Assembly (NCBI RefSeq): GCF_011065895.1
Contig: NZ_JAALCR010000021.1
Span: 1-64,000, forward strand
Origin: Paludisphaera rhizosphaerae
Lineage (GTDB): Bacteria > Planctomycetota > Planctomycetia > Isosphaerales > Isosphaeraceae
Direction: 5' to 3'
DNA: 64,000 bases
In this document: piece after piece, positions 33,660-41,300 of the stretch
Layout: each line of letters opens with the position of its first letter
How positions within the stretch are numbered: the stretch's first letter is position 1
Notes under the pieces: generated by a model
What the model was told of the DNA's origin: nothing
What the model saw: only the letters and a program-made list of their open reading frames with translations
Database searches by the model: none
Program-made: the position numbers and the translations under genes

Positions 33660-35582
33660 TCAACCGGCGAGAGCGGACTCGGTCTCGTGGATCAGCTCGT
33701 CGAGGACGGGATCGCTCGCCCCTTGGTCATCACGCCAGCGGACGGCCTGCGCCAGCCAGGGTGCGGCGTCGGCCTTCCGTCCCAGCCGGGCGTCGGTCAG
33801 GGCGAGCACGACGAGGTCGAATCCGTTCCAGGCTTCGTCCAGTTCCATCGACCGCCGAGCCGCCGCCTGGGCGTCCTCGAAGGCGCCTACCCGACAGAGG
33901 GAGAGCCCGAGAGTATTCCAGTAAGTCGGGCTGTTAGGATCGCCCTCGGTCGCCATCCGGGCCAGGTCGACGGCCTCCTCCCGATCGCTCGGCGCGGGGT
34001 CGGGACGAACCGCGAGCAGCCAGGCGAGATCGTTGGCGCAGTCGAGTCTGCGGCGGCGCCCCGAGGGCGTTTCCCGCCCTGAGTCGGCCAGGCCCGCGAG
34101 CAAGTCGTAGGCGTGTCGACGGGCGCCGGCGGCGCTCTCGAAGTCCCCGCTCTGCCGAAACCCTCGCGCCAGGTCGATGTAGCGCGCCGCCATCTTCTCC
34201 TCAGCCGGCGCGAGCTCCAGAGGCGTCGTTCCGGGAAGGTCTCGGCTGAACGCATCGGTGAAATCCGCCCCGTCGCTGAAATAGACCGTGGGCAGCCGGA
34301 GAACCGAGCTCAACGCCCCAGCGCCGACGAGAATCGGCATGATCGAGAAGCCGTTGAACATAATGTCGCCGAGATAGAGCGTAATCGAGCCGACCAGCGC
34401 TGCGAGACTTCCGACGTCTGGCTCGAACCATCGCCGCGCAGGGAACTTTCGTATGAAGACAAGGCACGGCAGCACGCTGATCATGAGAAAGGACAACACG
34501 CCAACGGTGCCGAACACCCCGAACATGATGATCCAAAGGCCGTCGGTGATGGAGATGTCTCTTCCGTACTCGTCCATCACGCGCGACCGCCCGAATCCCC
34601 CCCAACCGAAAACGGGCCTCTGAACGGCCTTGGCGATCAAGATGTCCTCGTTCTGGAATCGGAATTCCAGCGACTGCGCCCTGTCTTCGCTGAAGTTCTT
34701 CGCGAGAAAGGTGATCAGGCCGTTGTAATCCCAGTAGTTCCCCACGCGGACGCCGATATATGCGAAACACGCCAGGGTCCAGAGAACCATCAAGACCCGT
34801 CGATTCATCCGGGCGCTCAACCACAAGATGGAGAGCGTGAATCCCAGGAGAAAGGTCGCACCGCTCGAACGGCAGAGGAGGGTCGTCACGATCAGGATCG
34901 GGAGGAGGATGGACCCGAAGGGAATCCCCATCACACGCTTCAGAACTCCCACCCGCCAGAGCCAGATCGAAATGAAGCAGGCGATCGCCATCCAGAGGCC
35001 CAGTTCCAGGCCGGTGTTCAAGAAGACGCGGGGTCGGAATCCCCCCAAACGGACCTCGGTATGGGCGTAGATCGTGTAGATCTTGACGGACAGGAATGGG
35101 CCGACGGCCATCTCCAGAAGACACAAGGGGACGTAGATGAGCCCCCCGACGGCGATCGCCACGCCGAGATTTCGTATATCCCGGGCCGAGTCGAAACACG
35201 CCCGCCCGATCAGGTAAGGAAGCCCTATATAGGTCAAGTTCCCATTCGCTGATGCGACGCCGTCGTAGAGACCGAGATCGTTGGCCAGCGAAGTGACGAT
35301 TGGACAAAGCACGAAGATCGACGTCGGCAGATCCATCCAACTCGGCTTGAGGCGGGCGAATCGGTCCGGGACGAGAATCATCAGCGACAGGATGATCCCG
35401 TAGGAGAAGGCTGAGGTTTTCGTGTAATCCGGCAAACCGGAGATATTCAAGCCTGCCGAAGGAAGGAAAAGCCAGGACACGATGATCGCGATCTGCAGCG
35501 CCCGCCGCCACGGGAACAGCAAGAACAAGACGAGGCAAGCGGGTATCCAACCGATCAGGGCGAGGGGGATGAATATTTGCAC
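33660..35582 (-). CDS. O-antigen ligase-like membrane protein with C-terminal TPR region
   Basis: About 640 residues. The first approximately 400 residues hold ten or more membrane helices with the pattern of the Wzy_C/O-antigen ligase/polymerase superfamily, including the FGWGGFGRS segment in a large loop. The C-terminal 180 residues are soluble and TPR-like (EEKMAARYIDLARGFRQSG, DLAWLLAVRPDPAPSDREEAV, SPTYWNTLGLSLCRVGAFEDA), matching proteins where TPRs follow the ligase domain. It probably polymerises or ligates surface polysaccharide. A GTG start is preferred for a good upstream AGGATCG; the frame is open to a TTG at 35660. It is convergent with the JAMM gene, 16 bases apart. Confidence 0.75.
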   Translation of the reverse strand: MQIFIPLALIGWIPACLVLFLLFPWRRALQIAIIVSWLFLPSAGLNISGLPDYTKTSAFSYGIILSLMILVPDRFARLKPSWMDLPTSIFVLCPIVTSLANDLGLYDGVASANGNLTYIGLPYLIGRACFDSARDIRNLGVAIAVGGLIYVPLCLLEMAVGPFLSVKIYTIYAHTEVRLGGFRPRVFLNTGLELGLWMAIACFISIWLWRVGVLKRVMGIPFGSILLPILIVTTLLCRSSGATFLLGFTLSILWLSARMNRRVLMVLWTLACFAYIGVRVGNYWDYNGLITFLAKNFSEDRAQSLEFRFQNEDILIAKAVQRPVFGWGGFGRSRVMDEYGRDISITDGLWIIMFGVFGTVGVLSFLMISVLPCLVFIRKFPARRWFEPDVGSLAALVGSITLYLGDIMFNGFSIMPILVGAGALSSVLRLPTVYFSDGADFTDAFSRDLPGTTPLELAPAEEKMAARYIDLARGFRQSGDFESAAGARRHAYDLLAGLADSGRETPSGRRRRLDCANDLAWLLAVRPDPAPSDREEAVDLARMATEGDPNSPTYWNTLGLSLCRVGAFEDAQAAARRSMELDEAWNGFDLVVLALTDARLGRKADAAPWLAQAVRWRDDQGASDPVLDELIHETESALAG

Positions 35583-35902
35583 GGTCGATCGATCCTGCTT
35601 CCCGCGGAAGGGAGCCTTGAGCCGGCGCGTTCCACAAAGTCGACGCCTCGTCCGACTCAAGCCTAGTTTCTCAAGTCGCTACTTGTGAAGCACGTCGTAG
35701 GTCGTCCCCCGCGAAAAGCCAGATGTCGCCCCCGTTGCGGCCGTCCACGCCTTCAATTGCCTGGTCGCCGAACCGATGCTATCTTTGGAATGAGACGGTT
35801 TTATCGATTCGGCGACCTCCCATTGCGACCGTTTTCAAGCCGTCGGCCGCCCTGCGTTGCTCGCATCGCCGGCCCCCCCGCCCCCCCTCGTCTGGAGGTT
35901 TG

Positions 35903-37129
35903 ATGCAGCCGACGCGTGACAGCGGACGTTGGCCCGAGTTGGATGTTCTGCGAACTCTGGCCGTCGTCCTGATGGTCGGCAACCACACTGCGACCCGCGT
36001 GGCCGCATCCCCTCCCCCTTGGCTCGTCGACGCAGCCGATTTGGTCGGAAGCATGGCGCCCGTCGCCTTTTTCTTCCTGACGGGATTCGGCAACGGCATC
36101 CAATCGATCGGAAAACAGCCCGGAAACCGACTGCACCAGTTGATCAAGGTCGGGCTACTTCTGTTCGCCGACGTCTTCCTGTGGGTGTCGCCGTCGACCC
36201 ATCTGGGACTCGACTTCCTCGCCTTCATCGGCCTCAGCGTTCTGCTCCTCAAGGAGCTTTCCAGACTGCCTTACAGCGGCCGCATTGCAGCGGCGGCGGC
36301 CGTCGCGGTGGGACTCGCGAGGTTTCTCCTGGGTCCGCTCGCTCGGCCGATGCTGCCCGATACGATGCTCGGCCACTCGGCGGGAGCTCTTTTGGGCGTT
36401 TCAGGACTCGCGGGACTGTCTTACCCGCCGGCCCCCTGGTTGTGTTATCCCTTGCTGGGCTATGCCTTGGGTCGTCTGGCGGCGCGATGGAGAACCCGGT
36501 TCGTCGATCACTGGAAAGGGGTCGCGTTGCTTGCCTCGGCGATCGGGATCGTCTCGACGGCTGCCGCGATGCTCCTGGCCTCGCGCGGGCTCATCATTTT
36601 CCGATGGGGGACCGTTTCGCTCACCTTCTTCATCGCCAGCCTGGCGGCCATCGGATTCCTCGCGGCGATCGCGATCGTCGCTGGCCGATCACCGGCGGCG
36701 AAGTTCCTGTCGACTGAGGCGCAGGCCAGTTTCGCCGTGGTCCCGCTGCACTATATGCTCCTGCACCTGCTGGACGCCGCTCTCGGTCCGGCGACAGGGT
36801 CGGCCTCCTACCTCGTGCGGTTCTTGACCGTCCTCGCGCTGAGCCTGATCGGAGCGTCGCTGGCGTCTCAGTTCAGTGCTCTGCTGAGAAGGCGAGGGGA
36901 CGCCGCCGTCCAGACGGCCTGGCTGACGGTACTCGCAGCCTGTGCAGCCACGGCGATTCTCCTTGCCGTTCACCCCATGTCGGAGGCGTCCTCGACGGCG
37001 CTCCGCTTCGTGGCGCAGTCGATGCTATGCATCCTGCTGGGGCTTCCGATTCCCTCTCTGTCACCCAGTCGTCCAGAGCCACGCGTCTACGCCGAAACCG
37101 CCAGCCGCCACAATCCGGACAACCAGTAG
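35903..37129 (+). CDS. Acyltransferase-3-like multi-pass membrane protein
   Basis: A 408-residue protein with about ten transmembrane helices. The N-terminus carries RWPELDVLRTLAVVLMVGNHTATR, which resembles the R..ExDxLR...V..V...H motif of acyltransferase-3 or DUF1624 proteins; a catalytic His is present. Helices with HYMLLHLLDAA occur later. These families O-acetylate sugars or cell-wall polymers. Which subfamily it belongs to is uncertain. The ATG has a strong ribosome site (tggaggttt). Confidence 0.7.
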   Translation: MQPTRDSGRWPELDVLRTLAVVLMVGNHTATRVAASPPPWLVDAADLVGSMAPVAFFFLTGFGNGIQSIGKQPGNRLHQLIKVGLLLFADVFLWVSPSTHLGLDFLAFIGLSVLLLKELSRLPYSGRIAAAAAVAVGLARFLLGPLARPMLPDTMLGHSAGALLGVSGLAGLSYPPAPWLCYPLLGYALGRLAARWRTRFVDHWKGVALLASAIGIVSTAAAMLLASRGLIIFRWGTVSLTFFIASLAAIGFLAAIAIVAGRSPAAKFLSTEAQASFAVVPLHYMLLHLLDAALGPATGSASYLVRFLTVLALSLIGASLASQFSALLRRRGDAAVQTAWLTVLAACAATAILLAVHPMSEASSTALRFVAQSMLCILLGLPIPSLSPSRPEPRVYAETASRHNPDNQ

Positions 37130-37262
37130 AGCCGCCCTCGCCCCGACATCGCGCATTCCTTGGACCGGATTGTAAACTTGTTATGATGAAGCTGAGCGGC
37201 CCTGGCATGAAGCCGCGGTGGTTCACCGGGGCCCCGTCGAGCATCAACAGAGGAATACAACG

Positions 37263-38456
37263 ATGCGATCCCGCGGCTACTGGTCGCCCTTGCTGGCGGC
37301 GGCGCTCCTGGCGATAGGAGCCGGACGCGAGGCCTCGGCGTATGACGTCTGGGTCGAGACCGTCGACTGGGTGCCGACGTCGAGCGTCGTGAGCGTCCCT
37401 TCGTACCTCGCGACCTCCTACGTCGTGCCGACGTCCTTCTCCGTGCCGACCTACTACGCAACGGCCTACGTGACCGAAACGGCGGCCGACGTCATCGTCC
37501 CCACGAGCTACGTCGCCAGCAGCTACGTCGTGCCGACCTATTACGAAACCCGCTTCCGTCGCAGCCTCTTCGGCCGACGTTGGATCCCAACCGGGACGCG
37601 GGCCGTTTACCCGACGACCTACACCACCTCCAGCTACTTCCCGACGACGCTGTATTACCCGTCGTCCTACGTCGTGCCGACGACGTTTTCCTCCGCGCCG
37701 GTGGTCGTCGACCGCGGCGTGGTTGCGACGGCTTACACGGCGCCCAGCACCTGCTGCGCCGACTCCGTGATCGCCTCGCCCACGTCGGTCCGCGTGGTCG
37801 CCCCCGAGTCGCCCTCAATCCGTCGGCCGGCCCCGTCGGCGAGCGCCGAGGACGATCTGAACGAAGCGCCCGCCCTCCCCTCGAACGTTCAGCCGCCTCC
37901 GGCTGCTCCGAAGTCGAACCGGCCGGCTCCCGTGCAGTCGCAGCCGAAGGCCGTCTTGCCCGAACCAGGCGAGATCAAAGGCGGCGAGCCCCCAACCCCG
38001 CCGGCCGCTGAGCGCCAGCAGTCGACGGTCCGCCCCAGCGCCGAAGAGCCGCCGGCTCCGACCACCCCGGCCAACTCCGAAGAGGTCTCCCCCGCCCCCG
38101 GCGATCTTGGGCTGAACACCCGTCGCGAGGCCATGCGGCCGGTCTACGATCCGGCTCGGAGTGTCGACCCGGCGCGTCGGAACGTCCTGTTCGGTCGGGT
38201 CCGTTCTCGCGACACGGGCGAGGTGGAAGAAGGCGTCCGCATCGTGGTCAGCAGCCGCACGGGCGTCTTCGAGGATCGGCCCGCGCACACGGACGCCTTC
38301 GGCCGCTTCGCCGTTCGCGTCCCCGACGGCGATTGGACCGTCCGCGTCACGATGCCGAGCGGTCGCATCTACGCGGTCAGCGAGATCACCGTCGACAAGG
38401 GCCTGATCGTCGACGCCGAGGGCCGGGACGTCCCGAGCCTGACCATCACGCGCTGA
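37263..38456 (+). CDS. Secreted Tyr/Val/Pro/Ser-rich repeat protein with C-terminal CarboxypepD_reg-like domain
   Basis: A 397-residue protein. Residues 1-25 form a signal peptide ending near REASAYDV. Residues about 35-180 consist of short repeats of the form (T/S)SYVVPT(S/Y)Y, rich in Tyr, Val, Pro, Thr and Ser. Residues about 190-290 are Pro/Ala/Glu-rich and disordered. The C-terminal 90 residues (RNVLFGRVRSRDTGEVEEGV, later GRFAVRVPDGDWTVRV) look like a carboxypeptidase-regulatory-like beta-sandwich. It is probably a surface or matrix component. No enzymatic motif. Confidence 0.75.
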   Translation: MRSRGYWSPLLAAALLAIGAGREASAYDVWVETVDWVPTSSVVSVPSYLATSYVVPTSFSVPTYYATAYVTETAADVIVPTSYVASSYVVPTYYETRFRRSLFGRRWIPTGTRAVYPTTYTTSSYFPTTLYYPSSYVVPTTFSSAPVVVDRGVVATAYTAPSTCCADSVIASPTSVRVVAPESPSIRRPAPSASAEDDLNEAPALPSNVQPPPAAPKSNRPAPVQSQPKAVLPEPGEIKGGEPPTPPAAERQQSTVRPSAEEPPAPTTPANSEEVSPAPGDLGLNTRREAMRPVYDPARSVDPARRNVLFGRVRSRDTGEVEEGVRIVVSSRTGVFEDRPAHTDAFGRFAVRVPDGDWTVRVTMPSGRIYAVSEITVDKGLIVDAEGRDVPSLTITR

Positions 38457-38481
38457 CCGATCCCACCGTCGCCGATTCAGG

Positions 38482-38517
38482 CGGCCGACGCCCCCGTTAA
38501 TGCGGGGCCGTCGGCCG
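38482..38517 (+). terminator. Strong hairpin terminator after the repeat protein gene
   Basis: cggccgacgcccc (38482-38494) pairs with ggggccgtcggccg (38504-38517) with a single bulged base, across a loop of about nine bases, some 25 bases after the stop. No T tract; the stem strength is the evidence. Confidence 0.55.
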
Positions 38518-38543
38518 TCAGGCTTCTCTCTCCGAGGTGCAGG

Positions 38544-38813
38544 ATGTCCGACGAACTCGACATCGAGCCGGTCCGCCTCTGCGTGGCTTCCAGCGAGGCC
38601 GAGGCGACCTTGATCGTCAATCTTCTTCAGGACGACGGTATACCCGCGCGCTCCGACGCGACGCCGGCCAGCGGCGTCTTCGGCGGCCTCCCTTTCGAGT
38701 CCGGCCACAGCGTCTACGTTATGCCCTCCAACGCGCGCAGGGCTCGGGAAGTCCTCTCCAACTACCCTCACTTCCAGGACCTGAAGAACGTCCACGAACC
38801 GACCAGCGACTGA
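38544..38813 (+). CDS. DUF2007 (putative signal transducing) protein
   Basis: An 89-residue cytoplasmic protein matching DUF2007 (residues 8-80: VRLCVASSEAEATLIVNLLQ, GIPARSDATPASGVFGG, HSVYVMPSNARRAREVLSNY). The family has an unknown role, with a PII-like compact fold. Its stop codon (TGA 38811-38813) immediately precedes and partly overlaps the conserved N-terminal region of the glycosyltransferase. Confidence 0.8.
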   Translation: MSDELDIEPVRLCVASSEAEATLIVNLLQDDGIPARSDATPASGVFGGLPFESGHSVYVMPSNARRAREVLSNYPHFQDLKNVHEPTSD

Positions 38814-38907
38814 CCTCGATCGCCCCCTCCGCGTCGGACTGGTCGTCAGCTACTTCCACCCCTTCGCCAGCGGAGCCGAGCGCCAGGCGCTGGCGCAGGG
38901 GGTCGAG

Positions 38908-39960
38908 TTGGTTCGTCGGGGGCACTCCGTCCGCGTCATCACGCGGTCGGTCCCCGGCTATCCAATCGATGACGAGGAGTACCGAGGTCTCCAGATCCAC
39001 CGTTGGATCCGGACGTCGAATCGAGGGCCTCTCTTCGGCCTCTCGTTCGTCGCGGGGTTTGTCCGCGCGCTGCGGAGCCTCCGCGGCGAGTTGGACGTCG
39101 TCCACACTCACCAGGCGCTCTGGGAGGCGGTCTCGACGGGCCTGGCCCGACCGTTTCTGCGCGGGATTCCAACGCTCGTCCAGCCCGCCGCCTCGGGATA
39201 CTACGGCGAGGCCCAGGAGTTGATGCGGACTCGCGGAGCCCCGTTGCTCCGACGCCTGATCCTGCGGAACACCCACTTCGCGGCGATTTCCGACGACATC
39301 GCCGGAGAGTGGTCCGCCCTGGGTGTTCCGTCGGACCGGATGACCCGAACGGCCAGCGGCGTCGACACCGAGGTCTTCCACCCCGGCCCGAGCGCCGTCG
39401 AGGCCGACCTGCTGCCGCGACCGCGAATCGTCTTCACAGGCCGGCTGCATCCGCAGAAGAACCTGCCGCTGTTGCTGAACGCCTGGGTCGAGGTTGCCCG
39501 ACGCACGCCGGCGAACCTGATCCTCGTCGGCCCCGGCCCCGACCGCCAGCCGCTGACCGAGCTGGCCGAGTCCCTCGGCATCGCCGACCGCGTTCAGTTC
39601 GCGGGAGCCGTCCCCAGCCCCGCCGAGCATCTCCGCGCCGCCGACCTGTTCGTCCTCCCCAGCCTGGCCGAGGGGATGAGCAACTCGCTCCTGGAAGCGA
39701 TGGCGACCGCCCTCCCCTGCGTCGTCTCGGGCGTCGGCGGCAACACTGATCTCGTCACCCCCGGCTCAACCGGCGTCCTCGTCCCTGCCCCCACCCCCGA
39801 AGCCTGGTCCTCCGCCCTGATCCGCCTGCTCGAAGCCCCAGAAGAGGCCCAACGCCTTGGCGCGAACGCCCTCACCCGCGTCGAGTCCGAATACTCGCTG
39901 CGGGCGGTGGTGGATCGTTACTTGGGGCTGTACCGTCGGCTGATTGCAGAGGCTCACTGA
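38908..39960 (+). CDS. GT4 family glycosyltransferase, start codon not visible
   Basis: A glycosyltransferase of the GT4/GT-B type. C-terminal donor-binding blocks: VFTGRLHPQKNLPLLLNAW, LILVGPGPDR, FAGAVPSPAEHLRAADLFVLPS and LAEGMSNSLLEAMATALPCVVS (the ExxxxxxxE signature). The typical first strand and loop (RVGLVVSYFHPFASGAERQ) are encoded in frame from about 38830 onward. No ATG, GTG or TTG lies in frame between that point and the upstream stop at 38782. The given start is the first TTG (38908), inside the domain, so the protein is either initiated unusually or the sequence has an error. It likely transfers sugar for surface polysaccharide. Confidence 0.82.
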   Translation: MVRRGHSVRVITRSVPGYPIDDEEYRGLQIHRWIRTSNRGPLFGLSFVAGFVRALRSLRGELDVVHTHQALWEAVSTGLARPFLRGIPTLVQPAASGYYGEAQELMRTRGAPLLRRLILRNTHFAAISDDIAGEWSALGVPSDRMTRTASGVDTEVFHPGPSAVEADLLPRPRIVFTGRLHPQKNLPLLLNAWVEVARRTPANLILVGPGPDRQPLTELAESLGIADRVQFAGAVPSPAEHLRAADLFVLPSLAEGMSNSLLEAMATALPCVVSGVGGNTDLVTPGSTGVLVPAPTPEAWSSALIRLLEAPEEAQRLGANALTRVESEYSLRAVVDRYLGLYRRLIAEAH

Positions 39961-40385
39961 TTGGGAAGGGCCATGTCTGGCAGCGAAGCGTTTGCGGGGA
40001 GTTTTTCGACGCGACACGCGGGCGACGACCTCAGAAACCCTTTCAATCTCCTTGTCGATCTGAGCTCGTTTGGATTTCAGAGCTTCCAGAGCCACCTGAG
40101 TCTTGGCCAGTTCGGCCTCCACCTGGGTTATGCAGCCGACTGCTCGCGCGATCCCGAAATCTCCGAATCCCGTATTCGCCGAAGCCCCTCTATCCAGCCG
40201 CAGCCCCCTCAAACCGTATGACCGGCACTTCTAGAATCTGGATTGGAGATTCTTCTCCTTCACCTCAAGATCCGTCTTCTACAATCTCCTTAACAGACAC
40301 GCGCGGCGGTCCGGCGAGCATCGCCGCTCGCCTGCATGAGATTGCACCCTGATTGGCCGCAAGGCGCAACGAGATCAAACCTGCC
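39961..40385. other. Intergenic region with a possible coiled-coil gene remnant
   Basis: About 425 bases between the glycosyltransferase and lipase genes. On the minus strand around 39985-40140 one frame encodes a coiled-coil-like peptide with an ATA codon where a Met would be expected (ITQVEAELAKTQVALEAL, then KRAQIDKEIERVSEVV). It runs into the glycosyltransferase gene without a stop of its own. I treat it as a remnant, not as a gene. The rest shows no recognisable element apart from short direct repeats of agattctt-type words near 40220-40280. Confidence 0.45.
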
Positions 40386-41204
40386 ATGATCGGGCGGCTG
40401 AAAGCTCCCATCGTCCTGGCCCACGGACTGTTCGGGTTCTCGCGGATAGGGTTCGGGCCGGTGACGCTGACCTCCTACTTCCGCGGCATCCCGGACGTGC
40501 TGCGCGCGGCGGGGAACCGCGTCCTGACGACGCGCGTCCATCCCATCGCGTCCATCGACTTCCGAGGTCGTCGCCTTGGGTACCGAATCGACACCTACTT
40601 CCCAGACGAGCCGGTCCACATCATCGGCCACAGCATGGGCGGGCTGGACGCGCGTCGGCTCCTCGCCGAGCCAGGCTGGCGAGACCGGATCCTGAGCCTG
40701 ACGACCGTCGCCACGCCCCACATGGGGTCGATCCTCGCCGACTTCGCCAAGCTTCGGGCGGGACGGATCTATCGTCTCTTGAATGCACTCGGGATCGACT
40801 ATCGCGGCTTCCTCGACGTCACCCGGCTGTCCATGCACCGTTTCGCCCGGAAATACGGGGCGATCGACGGCGTCCCCTGCTTCTGCGTCGCGGGCGAGCC
40901 CGAGGCGACCGACGTCTCCTGGCCGCTGCGAAGGCTCTACGAAGCGCTCGGCGAGATGGAGGGGCCCAACGACGGTCTCGTCCCGGCCGCGTCGGCCCTG
41001 GCCTTCGGGGAACCGCTGCCGGCGTGGCCGCTGGATCACCTTCGCCAGATGAACTGGCTGACCCACGCCCGCGAAGAATCGGACGCGGCCTACGTGCCGG
41101 CATACTACGGCCGGATCATCGCCAACCTGATCGACCTGGGCTACGGCGCCGATGAAGACGTCGAGGCTGTCGGAGCAGTCCCAGCCGCTCGAACCTCAGC
41201 CTGA
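40386..41204 (+). CDS. Lipase/alpha-beta hydrolase (triacylglycerol lipase-like)
   Basis: A 272-residue hydrolase. The start reads IVLAHGLFGFSRIG, the oxyanion region of bacterial lipases, and the nucleophile elbow is IIGHSMGGLDAR. ATPHMGS follows, and an Asp in NDGLVP and a His in PLDHLRQMNW give a plausible triad. There is no signal peptide. Family I lipases of this kind hydrolyse esters of fatty acids. The ATG gives the conserved start; the upstream in-frame codons are not protein-like. Confidence 0.85.
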   Translation: MIGRLKAPIVLAHGLFGFSRIGFGPVTLTSYFRGIPDVLRAAGNRVLTTRVHPIASIDFRGRRLGYRIDTYFPDEPVHIIGHSMGGLDARRLLAEPGWRDRILSLTTVATPHMGSILADFAKLRAGRIYRLLNALGIDYRGFLDVTRLSMHRFARKYGAIDGVPCFCVAGEPEATDVSWPLRRLYEALGEMEGPNDGLVPAASALAFGEPLPAWPLDHLRQMNWLTHAREESDAAYVPAYYGRIIANLIDLGYGADEDVEAVGAVPAARTSA

Positions 41205-41233
41205 GGCAGATCATCGGGAACGAGGAGAAAATG

Positions 41234-41278
41234 CGAACCCCCATCGCCTCGACCTCAGGTCGCGACGATGGGGGTTCG
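41234..41278. terminator. Bidirectional hairpin terminator
   Basis: cgaacccccatcg (41234-41246) pairs exactly with cgatgggggttcg (41266-41278) across a 19-base loop that can itself fold (cgacctcaggtcg). It lies between the convergent lipase gene and giant secreted protein gene and could stop both. Confidence 0.7.
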
Positions 41279-41300
41279 GTGATTTCTCGCGCTGAGCCGA

